From NCBI GenBank assembly GCA_902388545.1, contig CABMPS010000129.1, positions 1 to 5,861 of the forward strand: a stretch of 5,861 bases of DNA, given 5' to 3'. This stretch comes from an uncultured Collinsella sp. (GTDB taxonomy: Bacteria; Actinomycetota; Coriobacteriia; Coriobacteriales; Coriobacteriaceae). The notes beneath the pieces were generated by a model, which made no database searches, was not told where the DNA came from, and was given only the letters and a program-made list of their open reading frames with translations. The position numbers were made by a program, and so were the translations under genes. Below are positions 1 to 4,701 of the stretch, piece after piece (positions within the stretch are counted from its first letter, which is position 1; each line of letters opens with the position of its first letter).

Positions 1-27
1 CCACAAAGGGGACAGGCACCTTTGTGG
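1..27. repeat. Short palindromic intergenic repeat (REP-like)
   Basis: CCACAAAGG (1-9) and CCTTTGTGG (19-27) are perfect 9-base inverted arms around a 9-base loop, GGACAGGCA. The form is that of a stand-alone repeated extragenic palindrome. From memory, the GACAGGCACC-type core recurs between genes in several gut anaerobes, but only one copy is visible here, so the repeat status is inferred. It lies about 55 bases beyond the stop of the minus-strand micro-ORF and could help end that transcript, although no T-run follows on that strand within the window. Confidence 0.55.
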
Positions 28-81
28 TGGTTTTGACGGATGATTGTTGGCGGATAAATGCCGACGATCGGCTATTGGCGC

Positions 82-153
82 TTATGCGTGTGCGGAATCC
101 TCGCGGCGTGCCGAGGGCGACATGCAGGTTTTTCGACTATGGCTGCCTTCCAT
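82..153 (-). CDS. Possible 23-residue small protein or leader peptide
   Basis: A minus-strand ATG at 153 lies just behind an almost ideal Shine-Dalgarno (AAGGAGGTG, complement of 158-166) with normal spacing, and reads 23 codons to TAA at 82. The peptide is basic and hydrophilic (Met-Glu-Gly-Ser-His-Ser-Arg-Lys start), has one Cys, and shows no membrane segment and no known family. GCA is used for all four Ala codons, unlike the GCC-rich neighbours, which argues against an old coding gene. A good promoter lies 68 bases upstream and the 1-27 palindrome downstream, so it could be a self-contained micro-gene. It may instead be the leader ORF of a gene beyond the left edge, or a decayed gene start. 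The signals are visible; the coding function is inferred. Confidence 0.33.
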   Translation of the reverse strand: MEGSHSRKTCMSPSARREDSAHA

Positions 154-157
154 GGCA

Positions 158-166
158 CACCTCCTT
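158..166 (-). promoter_or_regulatory. Strong Shine-Dalgarno for the minus-strand micro-ORF
   Basis: AAGGAGGTG on the minus strand is a near-perfect anti-16S match, stronger than that of any other gene here. GCCTT just upstream and AAGGC just after the ATG (144-170) could pair and enclose both the site and the start codon, so translation might be gated by folding. Confidence 0.45.
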
Positions 167-220
167 AAGGCCGGGCGCGGCGCGCTTTGGGTATCTCGTA
201 CCCGTTTTTAATCCGCCCGT

Positions 221-249
221 ATTCTTGATGAGGGGGTTTGCCGTGTCAA
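221..249 (-). promoter_or_regulatory. Leftward sigma-70-type promoter
   Basis: On the minus strand, a perfect TTGACA -35 (complement of 244-249) is followed after exactly 17 bases by AAGAAT (complement of 221-226), a 4/6 match to TATAAT. Transcription would start near 214 and run left into the micro-ORF. It is the best -35 in the window, yet no recognised gene lies downstream inside it. Confidence 0.45.
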
Positions 250-378
250 CCCCATTGTTCGGAAAATCATCGTCTCTGACAAAGCCTTTACAGAATGCCG
301 TGAGCTCAAAGCGCGCCCGCAATGCGCCCTGCCTGCGCTAAACTGGAAGGCACGTACGCGAACACGAGAGGAGCCCGC

Positions 379-1059
379 ATGGAGGCTTACAAGCAAGAGT
401 TTATCAAGTTCATGGTCGAGTCCGACGTTCTTAAGTTCGGCAGCTTTACGCTCAAGAGCGGCCGTCAGTCCCCGTTCTTTATGAACGCCGGCGCTTACGT
501 GACGGGCTACCAGCTCAAGAAGCTGGGCGAGTATTACGCCCAGGCCATTCACGATAACTTTGGCGACGACTTTGACGTGCTGTTTGGACCGGCCTACAAG
601 GGCATTCCGCTGGCCGTCGTGACCGCCATTGCCTACCACGAGCTGTACGGTAAGGAGGTCAAGTACTGCTGCGACCGCAAGGAGGCCAAGGACCACGGTG
701 CCGACAAGGGCAACCTGCTGGGCTATGAGCCCCAAGATGGCGACCGCGTGGTGATGGTCGAGGACGTGACCACCTCCGGCAAGTCCATCGACGAGACCTA
801 TCCCAAGGTTATGGCTGCGGCCGATGTCGAGATTAAGGGCCTTATCGTCTCGCTCAACCGCATGGAGGTCGGCAAGGGCGGTGTGACCACCGCACAGAAG
901 GAGATTGAGGCCAAGTACGGTTTCCCCGTCGCGAGCATTGTTTCTATGGCCGAGGTCGTCGAGACCCTCTACAATCACGAGATCGACGGCAAGGTTGTCA
1001 TCGACGACGAGCTCAAGACCGCCATCGACGCCTACTACGAGCAGTACGGAGTTCGTTAG
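379..1059 (+). CDS. pyrE: Orotate phosphoribosyltransferase
   Basis: This cytosolic enzyme converts orotate and PRPP to orotidine 5'-monophosphate in de novo pyrimidine synthesis. The product is 226 residues, usual for the family. The diagnostic PRPP-binding loop VVMVEDVTTSGKS lies at about residues 122-134, with the acidic pair E-D before the TTSGKS turn. The N-terminal part carries the substrate-side FTLKSGRQSPFFMNAG stretch (about 22-37) and the GPAYKGIPLA segment (about 71-80), both typical of PyrE. The ATG at 379 is chosen because GAGAGGAG (366-373) sits just upstream and the family alignment begins there; the frame stays open to an ATG at 322, but that extension has no homologous look. 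No other pyr gene is adjacent, so it appears to be transcribed alone. The folded repeat begins at its stop codon. Confidence 0.97.
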   Translation: MEAYKQEFIKFMVESDVLKFGSFTLKSGRQSPFFMNAGAYVTGYQLKKLGEYYAQAIHDNFGDDFDVLFGPAYKGIPLAVVTAIAYHELYGKEVKYCCDRKEAKDHGADKGNLLGYEPQDGDRVVMVEDVTTSGKSIDETYPKVMAAADVEIKGLIVSLNRMEVGKGGVTTAQKEIEAKYGFPVASIVSMAEVVETLYNHEIDGKVVIDDELKTAIDAYYEQYGVR

Positions 1060-1230
1060 TTACGCGGTTTTACCAAACCGCGGAACGGGCCGACGCTGCG
1101 CGCCGCCCAGGGCGACAATTTGTCATTCAAAAGGCAAGGCATGACCAGAAGGTCTATGCCTTGCCTTTTTCATGCCAACTTGTTCGCCCTGGACGTCGCT
1201 CGCTGTCCGTCCTCTACATGCGGCGTTGTC
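1058..1230 (+). repeat. Large folded intergenic repeat, copy 1
   Basis: This element is homologous to 4702-4888. Shared blocks, in order: AGTTACGCGGT (1058-1068); a hairpin with TACC loop (arms 1063-1070 and 1075-1082); CGACGCTGC (1091-1099); a long outer stem (1107-1118 with 1180-1192, one bulged T); a middle stem (1120-1126 with 1172-1178, one mismatch); an apical stem ending in GACC-AGAA-GGTC (1129-1169); then CGCTGTCCGTCCTCTAC (1201-1217) and a TGCGNCGTTG-type tail. Stem sequences differ from copy 2 while pairing is kept. It starts inside the pyrE stop codon, so it forms that mRNA's 3' end. Function is unknown: it may be a mobile palindromic element, a 3' UTR structure or a small RNA. Confidence 0.8.
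1129..1170 (+). terminator. Intrinsic terminator of pyrE
   Basis: Perfect 14-base arms, AAAAGGCAAGGCAT (1129-1142) and its complement (1156-1169), are capped by a second small stem, GACC-AGAA-GGTC (1143-1154), with one bulged T. The downstream arm ends in TTTTT. It is the apical part of the larger repeat, so the terminator appears to be supplied by the repeat. The A-run at the 5' arm could let it work in both directions. Confidence 0.85.
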
Positions 1231-1246
1231 TTGCTCCGGATGCGGT

Positions 1247-1273
1247 GGTCATTGGGGATGTTCTTAAATGACT
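1247..1273. repeat. Short hairpin repeat, forward copy
   Basis: GTCATT (1248-1253) pairs with AATGAC (1267-1272) around the 13-base loop GGGGATGTTCTTA. The same unit recurs at 4900-4926 with the loop reverse-complemented (12 of 13 bases match) and the stem changed to GTCGTT/AACGAC. Both copies lie 10-20 bases beyond the tail of the large repeat. Confidence 0.65.
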
Positions 1274-1280
1274 ACTCAGG

Positions 1281-1306
1281 ATGAGCGTCCAAAAATCCGC
1301 GCTCGT
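1281..1306. repeat. TCC(A/G)CGCTC-family repeat, copy 1
   Basis: The 23 bases at 1284-1306 match 2152-2174 with a single difference (G versus A at 1299). The unit is itself a loose palindrome, GAGCG (1283-1287) facing CGCTC (1300-1304) across an A-rich centre. The arms of the long hairpin at 2077-2146 carry the same core. Confidence 0.65.
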
Positions 1307-1321
1307 TCGATTGGCGCATGT

Positions 1322-1334
1322 CTACGCAGCGTAG
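1322..1334. promoter_or_regulatory. Perfect palindrome upstream of the XRE-fusion promoter
   Basis: CTACGC-A-GCGTAG is a perfect 6+1+6 inverted repeat ending two bases before the proposed -35. Its size and place suit an operator for a dimeric XRE-type regulator, most simply self-regulation. The palindrome is seen; its role is inferred. Confidence 0.4.
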
Positions 1335-1335
1335 G

Positions 1336-1364
1336 TTGTCGAGCCTGGCCTTCAAATGGATACT
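1336..1364 (+). promoter_or_regulatory. Candidate promoter of the XRE-desulfoferrodoxin gene
   Basis: TTGTCG (1336-1341) and GATACT (1359-1364) are each 4/6 matches to consensus and are exactly 17 bases apart. The start point would be near 1371, downstream of the ATG at 1356, which favours 1413 as the translation start. Confidence 0.4.
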
Positions 1365-1390
1365 GACTGTCGAACCGGTTCACTCCATTT
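1354..1390. promoter_or_regulatory. Inverted repeats over the start-site region
   Basis: AAATGGA (1354-1360, overlapping the candidate -10) is mirrored by TCCATTT (1384-1390), 30 bases apart, about three helical turns. Between them lies GAACCGGTTC (1372-1381), a perfect 10-base palindrome at the expected transcription start. These could be operator half-sites or a 5' UTR hairpin. Confidence 0.33.
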
Positions 1391-1412
1391 CTTCAATTTG
1401 ATTGGACAGCCC

Positions 1413-2033
1413 ATGAACCAGACACGGCAAACCAATGCCTCCCATACTTTTTTGGCAGCGCATGCCATCAAGCAGCTGCGCGAAGAGCGCGGCCTCACCC
1501 AGCGCGCCCTGGCGGAAAGCCTTGGCGTGACCGATAAAGCCGTCAGCAAGTGGGAATCCGGCCGCGGCCTTCCCGACATTTCCCTCGTTGAGCCTTTGGC
1601 CCAGAGACTCGGCGTAAGCGTGGCTGAGCTTTTGGCTGGTGACATTCGGGCCAACGCCAACCGTGCAGGCAATATGCTCAAAGGCGTCTTTTACGTTTGC
1701 CCTATCTGCGGAAACGTTGTGCACGCGCTCGGAGAAGGCAGCTTTAGCTGCTGTGGCTCCACGATGTTTCCCCAGGAGGCCGAAGAGCCGGACGCGGACC
1801 ACGCCTTTTCCATCGAGCGCATCGAGGACGATTGGTACGTCACGCTCGATCATCCCATGACCAAGGATCACTACATTAGCTTTGTGGCATATGCGACTAT
1901 GGACGGCATCTGCTTTAAGAAGCTCTATCCAGAGCAATCGGTGCAGCCGCGCTTCCATATTACCGGGCGCGGCAGAATATTTCTTTACTGCAACCAACAC
2001 GGACTCTTTACGTCGCTGACGCCTCGCAAATAA
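1413..2033 (+). CDS. XRE-type regulator fused to a desulfoferrodoxin (superoxide reductase) module
   Basis: The product is 206 residues in two parts. Residues about 16-77 form a Cro/C1-type helix-turn-helix (QLREERGLTQ, then DKAVSKWESGRGLPD). From residue 94 it reads as a two-centre desulfoferrodoxin: C96-x2-C99 and C113-C114 match the rubredoxin-like desulforedoxin iron site, and H130, H147 (HPM), H153 (HYI), C193 and H196 (CNQHGLF) match the four-His, one-Cys iron site of superoxide reductase, which reduces superoxide to peroxide. All nine iron ligands are present, but the Glu-Lys pair normally just before the first His is Ala128-Asp129. The 1413 ATG is preferred because the helix-turn-helix starts soon after it and the candidate promoter lies beyond 1356; no strong Shine-Dalgarno is visible for either start. 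The likely role is a cytosolic superoxide/redox-responsive regulator; a DNA-bound scavenger is possible. The domain calls are firm; the sensing role is inferred. Confidence 0.9.
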   Translation: MNQTRQTNASHTFLAAHAIKQLREERGLTQRALAESLGVTDKAVSKWESGRGLPDISLVEPLAQRLGVSVAELLAGDIRANANRAGNMLKGVFYVCPICGNVVHALGEGSFSCCGSTMFPQEAEEPDADHAFSIERIEDDWYVTLDHPMTKDHYISFVAYATMDGICFKKLYPEQSVQPRFHITGRGRIFLYCNQHGLFTSLTPRK

Positions 2034-2076
2034 CGGCTGTCTATCCGCCCTCCTCATGCGTTCCCAGGGGACCCAA

Positions 2077-2146
2077 AATGAGCGTGGATAATCTCCCGGT
2101 TTTGGCTCGGTGACGGCCTCAAAGTGGGAGATTGTCCACGCTCGTT
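2077..2146. repeat. Long hairpin repeat between convergent genes
   Basis: GAGCGTGGATAATCTCCC (2080-2097) faces its complement at 2126-2143 with one G-T mismatch. With flanking bases the arms reach 21 (2077-2097 and 2126-2146) around a 28-base loop. It sits between two genes that converge, so it may act as a two-way transcription barrier, though no T-run is present. The arm ends carry the TCCACGCTC core shared with 1281-1306 and 2152-2174. Confidence 0.75.
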
Positions 2147-2151
2147 AGTTA

Positions 2152-2174
2152 AGCGTCCAAAAATCCACGCTCGT
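2152..2174. repeat. TCC(A/G)CGCTC-family repeat, copy 2
   Basis: This stretch is 22/23 identical to 1284-1306. It follows the long hairpin by five bases and ends three bases before the end of the RpiR gene, so the hairpin and this unit form a compound repeat. Confidence 0.65.
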
Positions 2175-2176
2175 CG

Positions 2177-3031
2177 CTACTTGAGCCCGGGCAGGCGGGT
2201 GTAGGGAAACGATTGCTCCAGGAATTCGGCGCAGCGGGCGTAGTCTTTGGCAAAGTAGCTGCTGTAGAGCGAATCGAGCACGTATTGCACGGCGATGTGG
2301 CACGCGAACTGTGTGATGCGGTGCGTCATGCTCTCGTGGTCGCTCACCGTGAGGTAGGCGGCAAAGCCGGGGTGAATACGCGCGCAATGAGGCGTGCCGA
2401 TGACGATGGCCGGGACATGCCGACTGCTGATGATCGGCAAGATGTCCTTGAGGTTGGGGGCAAGGCCGCTGTAGGAGATAGCGATTGCCACATGGTCGGG
2501 GCCCGAGGCAAGCGCCGTGCGCACCTGGGCTTCGGCATTGTCGTGGCACGTCGCACTTTTACCGTCGGAGAGTAGGCGATCGCGGAACATTCCTGCTGGA
2601 TAGAGGTTGTGCGAGCCCGTGAAAATATCGACCTGTCGGGCGTTCGCGATGAGCTTGGCGGCGTAGTCGAGCTGTGCGGGGTCGAGCAGCTCCTGCGTCT
2701 CGGCCAGCGTAGTCTGGTAGAGTCCTTCCATACGCTCCATGACCTGCGCGGGGGTGGACGTAGCATCGAAGGGAAAGTCGATGTCCACGTCGCGACGGTT
2801 TCCCGCCTCAGTTGTCAAGCGAATAAGCTCGACCTTGAGATCCTTGAAGCCCTCGAGGCCGAGCTTTTTGCAAAAACGGTGCACGCTCGCAACGGAAACG
2901 TTGGTGCGCGCGGCAAATTCCTTAATAGAAAGCCCGCGGATGTCCTCGCCGATGGCAAGGGCCGCAATGCCGAGTTGTTGCTCGGTGGGGGTGAGGCCCT
3001 GCGCCTCGGTAATCTTGCGTTTGATATCCAT
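2177..3031 (-). CDS. MurR/RpiR-family transcriptional regulator
   Basis: This is a 284-residue DNA-binding repressor or activator of the RpiR type, which usually senses a phosphorylated sugar. An N-terminal helix-turn-helix spans about residues 1-75, with the recognition region LSIKEFAARTNVSVASVHRF at 34-53, followed by GLEGFKDLK. A C-terminal SIS (sugar isomerase) domain lies at about 120-255, shown by VDIFTGSHNLYPAGMFRDRL (134-153) and AIAISYSG (182-189), the usual sugar-phosphate loop. The length is normal. The ATG at 3031 is chosen because GGGAG (complement of 3038-3042) is correctly spaced; the frame remains open to 3061, but that start would fall in the palindrome and lacks a ribosome site. 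It is divergent from crr, which suggests control of PTS-linked sugar use and of itself. The ligand cannot be told from the sequence: amino sugar, ribose-type and glucose phosphates are all possible. Confidence 0.93.
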   Translation of the reverse strand: MDIKRKITEAQGLTPTEQQLGIAALAIGEDIRGLSIKEFAARTNVSVASVHRFCKKLGLEGFKDLKVELIRLTTEAGNRRDVDIDFPFDATSTPAQVMERMEGLYQTTLAETQELLDPAQLDYAAKLIANARQVDIFTGSHNLYPAGMFRDRLLSDGKSATCHDNAEAQVRTALASGPDHVAIAISYSGLAPNLKDILPIISSRHVPAIVIGTPHCARIHPGFAAYLTVSDHESMTHRITQFACHIAVQYVLDSLYSSYFAKDYARCAEFLEQSFPYTRLPGLK

Positions 3032-3045
3032 GCGAACTCCCACAC

Positions 3046-3061
3046 TTGCCAAACCTGGCAA
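3046..3061. promoter_or_regulatory. Palindromic candidate operator upstream of the RpiR gene
   Basis: TTGCCA-AACC-TGGCAA is a perfect 6+4+6 inverted repeat, 14 bases from the RpiR start codon. It may be an autoregulatory operator or a hairpin in the leader. A related GCCA-TT-TGGC pair (3302-3311) lies inside the crr promoter, which fits one regulator acting on both genes, although the spacer differs (4 versus 2). Confidence 0.45.
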
Positions 3062-3290
3062 AAAGGAACGGGTTTATTTTGGCACGTTTCGGTCGGTATC
3101 AGGAAGTGTCAGGGACGGGGCGGCGGCGGTCCGTGGGCGCGAAAAGAAGTGTCGGGTTTGGCGCGCCCGCTTCTGCCCGTTCCGTGCGCAGACGATACTC
3201 GGCTTATCGAGGGTTAATCGACAATATGAGAACCACTGGGGAAAAGGTTTTGGGAAGGGCTTGAAAGGGCTTGCGATTCGAGCCCTCGCC
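3062..3290. other. Divergent control region between the RpiR gene and crr
   Basis: There is no credible gene here. The left part is G-rich, with two GAAGTGTC repeats (3103-3110, 3146-3153). Near crr, GGGCTTG occurs twice in tandem, 10 bases apart (3257-3263, 3267-3273), and the second copy can pair with CGAGCCC (3279-3285) in a hairpin ending just upstream of the crr -35. These may be regulator sites. No clear minus-strand promoter for the RpiR gene was found; an AATAAA-type stretch near 3070-3078 is the only weak candidate. Confidence 0.4.
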
Positions 3291-3319
3291 TTAGTATTTT
3301 GGCCATTTGGCACTATAAT
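3291..3319 (+). promoter_or_regulatory. crr promoter
   Basis: A perfect TATAAT (3314-3319) is preceded at 17 bases by TTAGTA (3291-3296), a weak -35. Transcription would start near 3326, giving a leader of about 43 bases. The weak -35 with a perfect -10, and GCCATTTGGC in the spacer, suggest a regulated promoter. Confidence 0.6.
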
Positions 3320-3368
3320 CACCATAGGCATGCGCATAACGTTGCGCTGAATCAAGAGGAGAAAACGT

Positions 3369-3905
3369 ATGGGTCTGTTTGACATGTTCAAGAAGAAGGC
3401 TGAGCCCGCGGCTGCCGCTGCTCCGGCCTCCATCTCTGCTTCTGCCGGCGCCGACGTGCTGTGCTCGCCCGTCAAGGGCAAGGTCATCAAGATGGCCGAC
3501 GTGCCCGATCCCGTCTTTGGTGGCGAGGTTCTGGGCAAGGGCTGCGCCGTGTGGCCCGAGGACGATCTGGTCTACGCTCCCTGCGACGGCAAGGTGACCG
3601 TCACCATGGGTCACGCCGTGGGCCTGCAGTCCGATAGCGGCATCGAGGTTCTGGTGCACGTTGGCGTCGATACCGTCAACATGAACGGCGACGGCTTCGA
3701 GGGCTTCGTCAAGGCCGACGATGTCGTTAAGGCTGGCCAGCCCATGCTCAAGATCGACCGCGCCAAGATCGCCGCTGCCGGCTACAAGGACTGCGTCGTC
3801 GTGGCTGTGTCCAACACCGCCGAGTTCGCCGACGTCGAGCTCGCCGTCGAGGCTGACTCCGCTGTCTCCGCTGGCGATGCCATCGTCAAGGTCGTCCGCA
3901 AGTAG
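3369..3905 (+). CDS. crr: Glucose-type PTS EIIA component (EIIA-Glc)
   Basis: This 178-residue cytosolic phosphocarrier takes phosphate from HPr and passes it to the IIB domain of sugar permeases; in many bacteria it also signals carbon status. The fold markers are in order: SPVKGKVIKMADVPDPVFGG (33-52), APCDGKV (70-76), the supporting histidine in MGHAVGL (H82), and the phosphorylated histidine in LVHVGVDTV (H97), then GFEGFV and the C-terminal GDAIVKV. The N-terminus, MGLFDMFKKK, resembles the membrane-touching amphipathic helix of enterobacterial Crr and is joined by an Ala/Pro-rich linker (11-28). It is a stand-alone EIIA, so it must serve permeases encoded elsewhere. AGAGGAGA just upstream sets the start. 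It has its own promoter and terminator, and is divergent from an RpiR regulator. Confidence 0.95.
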   Translation: MGLFDMFKKKAEPAAAAAPASISASAGADVLCSPVKGKVIKMADVPDPVFGGEVLGKGCAVWPEDDLVYAPCDGKVTVTMGHAVGLQSDSGIEVLVHVGVDTVNMNGDGFEGFVKADDVVKAGQPMLKIDRAKIAAAGYKDCVVVAVSNTAEFADVELAVEADSAVSAGDAIVKVVRK

Positions 3906-3930
3906 TCTGCGGCAACATAAGGGTGTTTTG

Positions 3931-3963
3931 GGGTGGTCGGGTTATCCGGCCGCCCTTTTTTAT
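3931..3963 (+). terminator. Intrinsic terminator of crr
   Basis: GGGTGGTCGG (3931-3940) pairs with CCGGCCGCCC (3946-3955), including two G-U pairs, over a 5-base loop, and is followed directly by TTTTTT. It lies 25 bases past the crr stop. Confidence 0.92.
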
Positions 3964-4047
3964 TGCAATGCGGCGGAACGTTTTATTGCGCGTTGGGCGG
4001 ACCGGTAAACCGTTCGGACGTTAAATCGAGCCGACTGCGCCTTTGCT

Positions 4048-4077
4048 TTGCCGGGGGTGTTCGTTATCGGCTAGTAT
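4048..4077 (+). promoter_or_regulatory. Candidate promoter of the lipoprotein gene
   Basis: TTGCCG (4048-4053) and TAGTAT (4072-4077) are each 4/6 matches with an 18-base spacer. The lipoprotein gene needs its own promoter, because the strong crr terminator lies upstream. The leader would be about 57 bases. The rest of 3964-4140 shows nothing else clear. Confidence 0.35.
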
Positions 4078-4140
4078 GGCCTTATTGTTACGACGCGCAC
4101 CGCGTCGGGAAGCGCGGTGCCGCTTGTTGGGAGGAATGTC

Positions 4141-4698
4141 ATGAAGAAGAAGCTGCTGCTTGCGCCCCTGATGGCTGTTCTGGTCGCGTGCGTGGTTGTG
4201 CTTTCCGGCTGCGGAGGTCCTTCGGTTGAGGAGCTCATCACCGAGGATCTTACGACGCAGTTTGACGAGGTCAAGAACGGCGGCGACGACTTCCTCGCCG
4301 GCCTGGAAGAGGCCTCGGGCGACGAGTTCGAGCAGCTGGGCATCGATCCCAAGGAGTACGCCAAGAGCTATCTCGAGGGTTTTGACTACAAGATCGGCGA
4401 TGTGACGGTCGACGAGGACAAGGGCACCGCGACTGCCGATGTCACCATTACCTGCAAGTCCATGAACAAGATCGTTGAAGATTTCGCTACCCAGTATCAG
4501 GAGAAGATCGCGGCGCTCGATACGATGCCTTCCGAGGACGACCTGTACAAGATGGCCGGCCAGGTCATGGTCGACGTGACCAAGGCCGCTAAGACCAAGG
4601 ACACCAAGGTTACCTTCAAGTACACCGCCAATGACGATGGCGAGTGGTCTGCTGACGATTCCGCAACCACCGAGATGATGAATGCAATGATGAACTAG
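4141..4698 (+). CDS. Small secreted lipoprotein of unknown function
   Basis: The product is 185 residues. It has a textbook lipoprotein signal: a KKK N-terminus, a hydrophobic stretch (5-20) and the lipobox L21-S22-G23-C24, so the mature protein should be lipid-anchored at Cys24 on the outer face of the membrane. The mature part is very acidic and predicted soluble: a helical N-terminal half (PSVEELITEDLTTQFDEVKN), then strand-like alternation (DYKIGDVTVDEDKGTATADV at 82-101) and a C-terminal segment ending with a Met/Asn-rich tail. This layout resembles the small alpha+beta lipoproteins grouped under several DUF names in Gram-positive gut bacteria; I cannot assign a family with certainty. 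The start at 4141 follows TTGGGAGGAA at normal spacing; an ATG at 4117 lacks such a site and would spoil the signal peptide. It has no operon partner. Export and lipidation are firm; function is unknown. Confidence 0.88.
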   Translation: MKKKLLLAPLMAVLVACVVVLSGCGGPSVEELITEDLTTQFDEVKNGGDDFLAGLEEASGDEFEQLGIDPKEYAKSYLEGFDYKIGDVTVDEDKGTATADVTITCKSMNKIVEDFATQYQEKIAALDTMPSEDDLYKMAGQVMVDVTKAAKTKDTKVTFKYTANDDGEWSADDSATTEMMNAMMN

Positions 4699-4701
4699 GG
4701 G

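Larger units (their letters stand above)
28..378. other. Region upstream of pyrE, no large gene
   Basis: No protein of recognisable family is encoded here on either strand; the longer frames have no plausible start signals. The visible signals point leftward: a promoter, a small hairpin (GGGTA/TACCC, 188-202), a Shine-Dalgarno site and a 23-codon ORF. For pyrE reading rightward there is only a weak candidate -10 (TAAACT, 339-344) with no convincing -35, so its promoter is unresolved. Confidence 0.5.

Noticed and set aside
208..978. 256-codon minus-strand frame opposite pyrE
   Set aside because: It is antisense to a certain gene; its Leu/Val/Gly/His-rich composition is a reflection of pyrE codon bias and shows no motif.
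1356..1412. 19-residue N-terminal extension of the XRE fusion
   Set aside because: The candidate transcription start near 1371 lies downstream of this ATG, and the extra residues add nothing to the domain.
1380..2057. 225-codon minus-strand frame opposite the XRE-desulfoferrodoxin gene
   Set aside because: The plus-strand frame holds all iron ligands and a helix-turn-helix; the antisense frame has no recognisable domain or ribosome site.
3032..3061. 10-residue N-terminal extension of the RpiR protein
   Set aside because: It would be encoded by the palindrome and the Shine-Dalgarno of the 3031 start; no ribosome site precedes it.
2609..3217. 202- and 203-codon plus-strand frames opposite the RpiR gene and into the control region
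   Set aside because: They are shadows of the RpiR gene, with no domain, no suitable start signal and compositional bias only.
4001..4020. CGGT-AA-ACCG short inverted repeat before the lipoprotein promoter
   Set aside because: Only four-base arms in a CG-rich stretch; expected by chance and without a partner copy.
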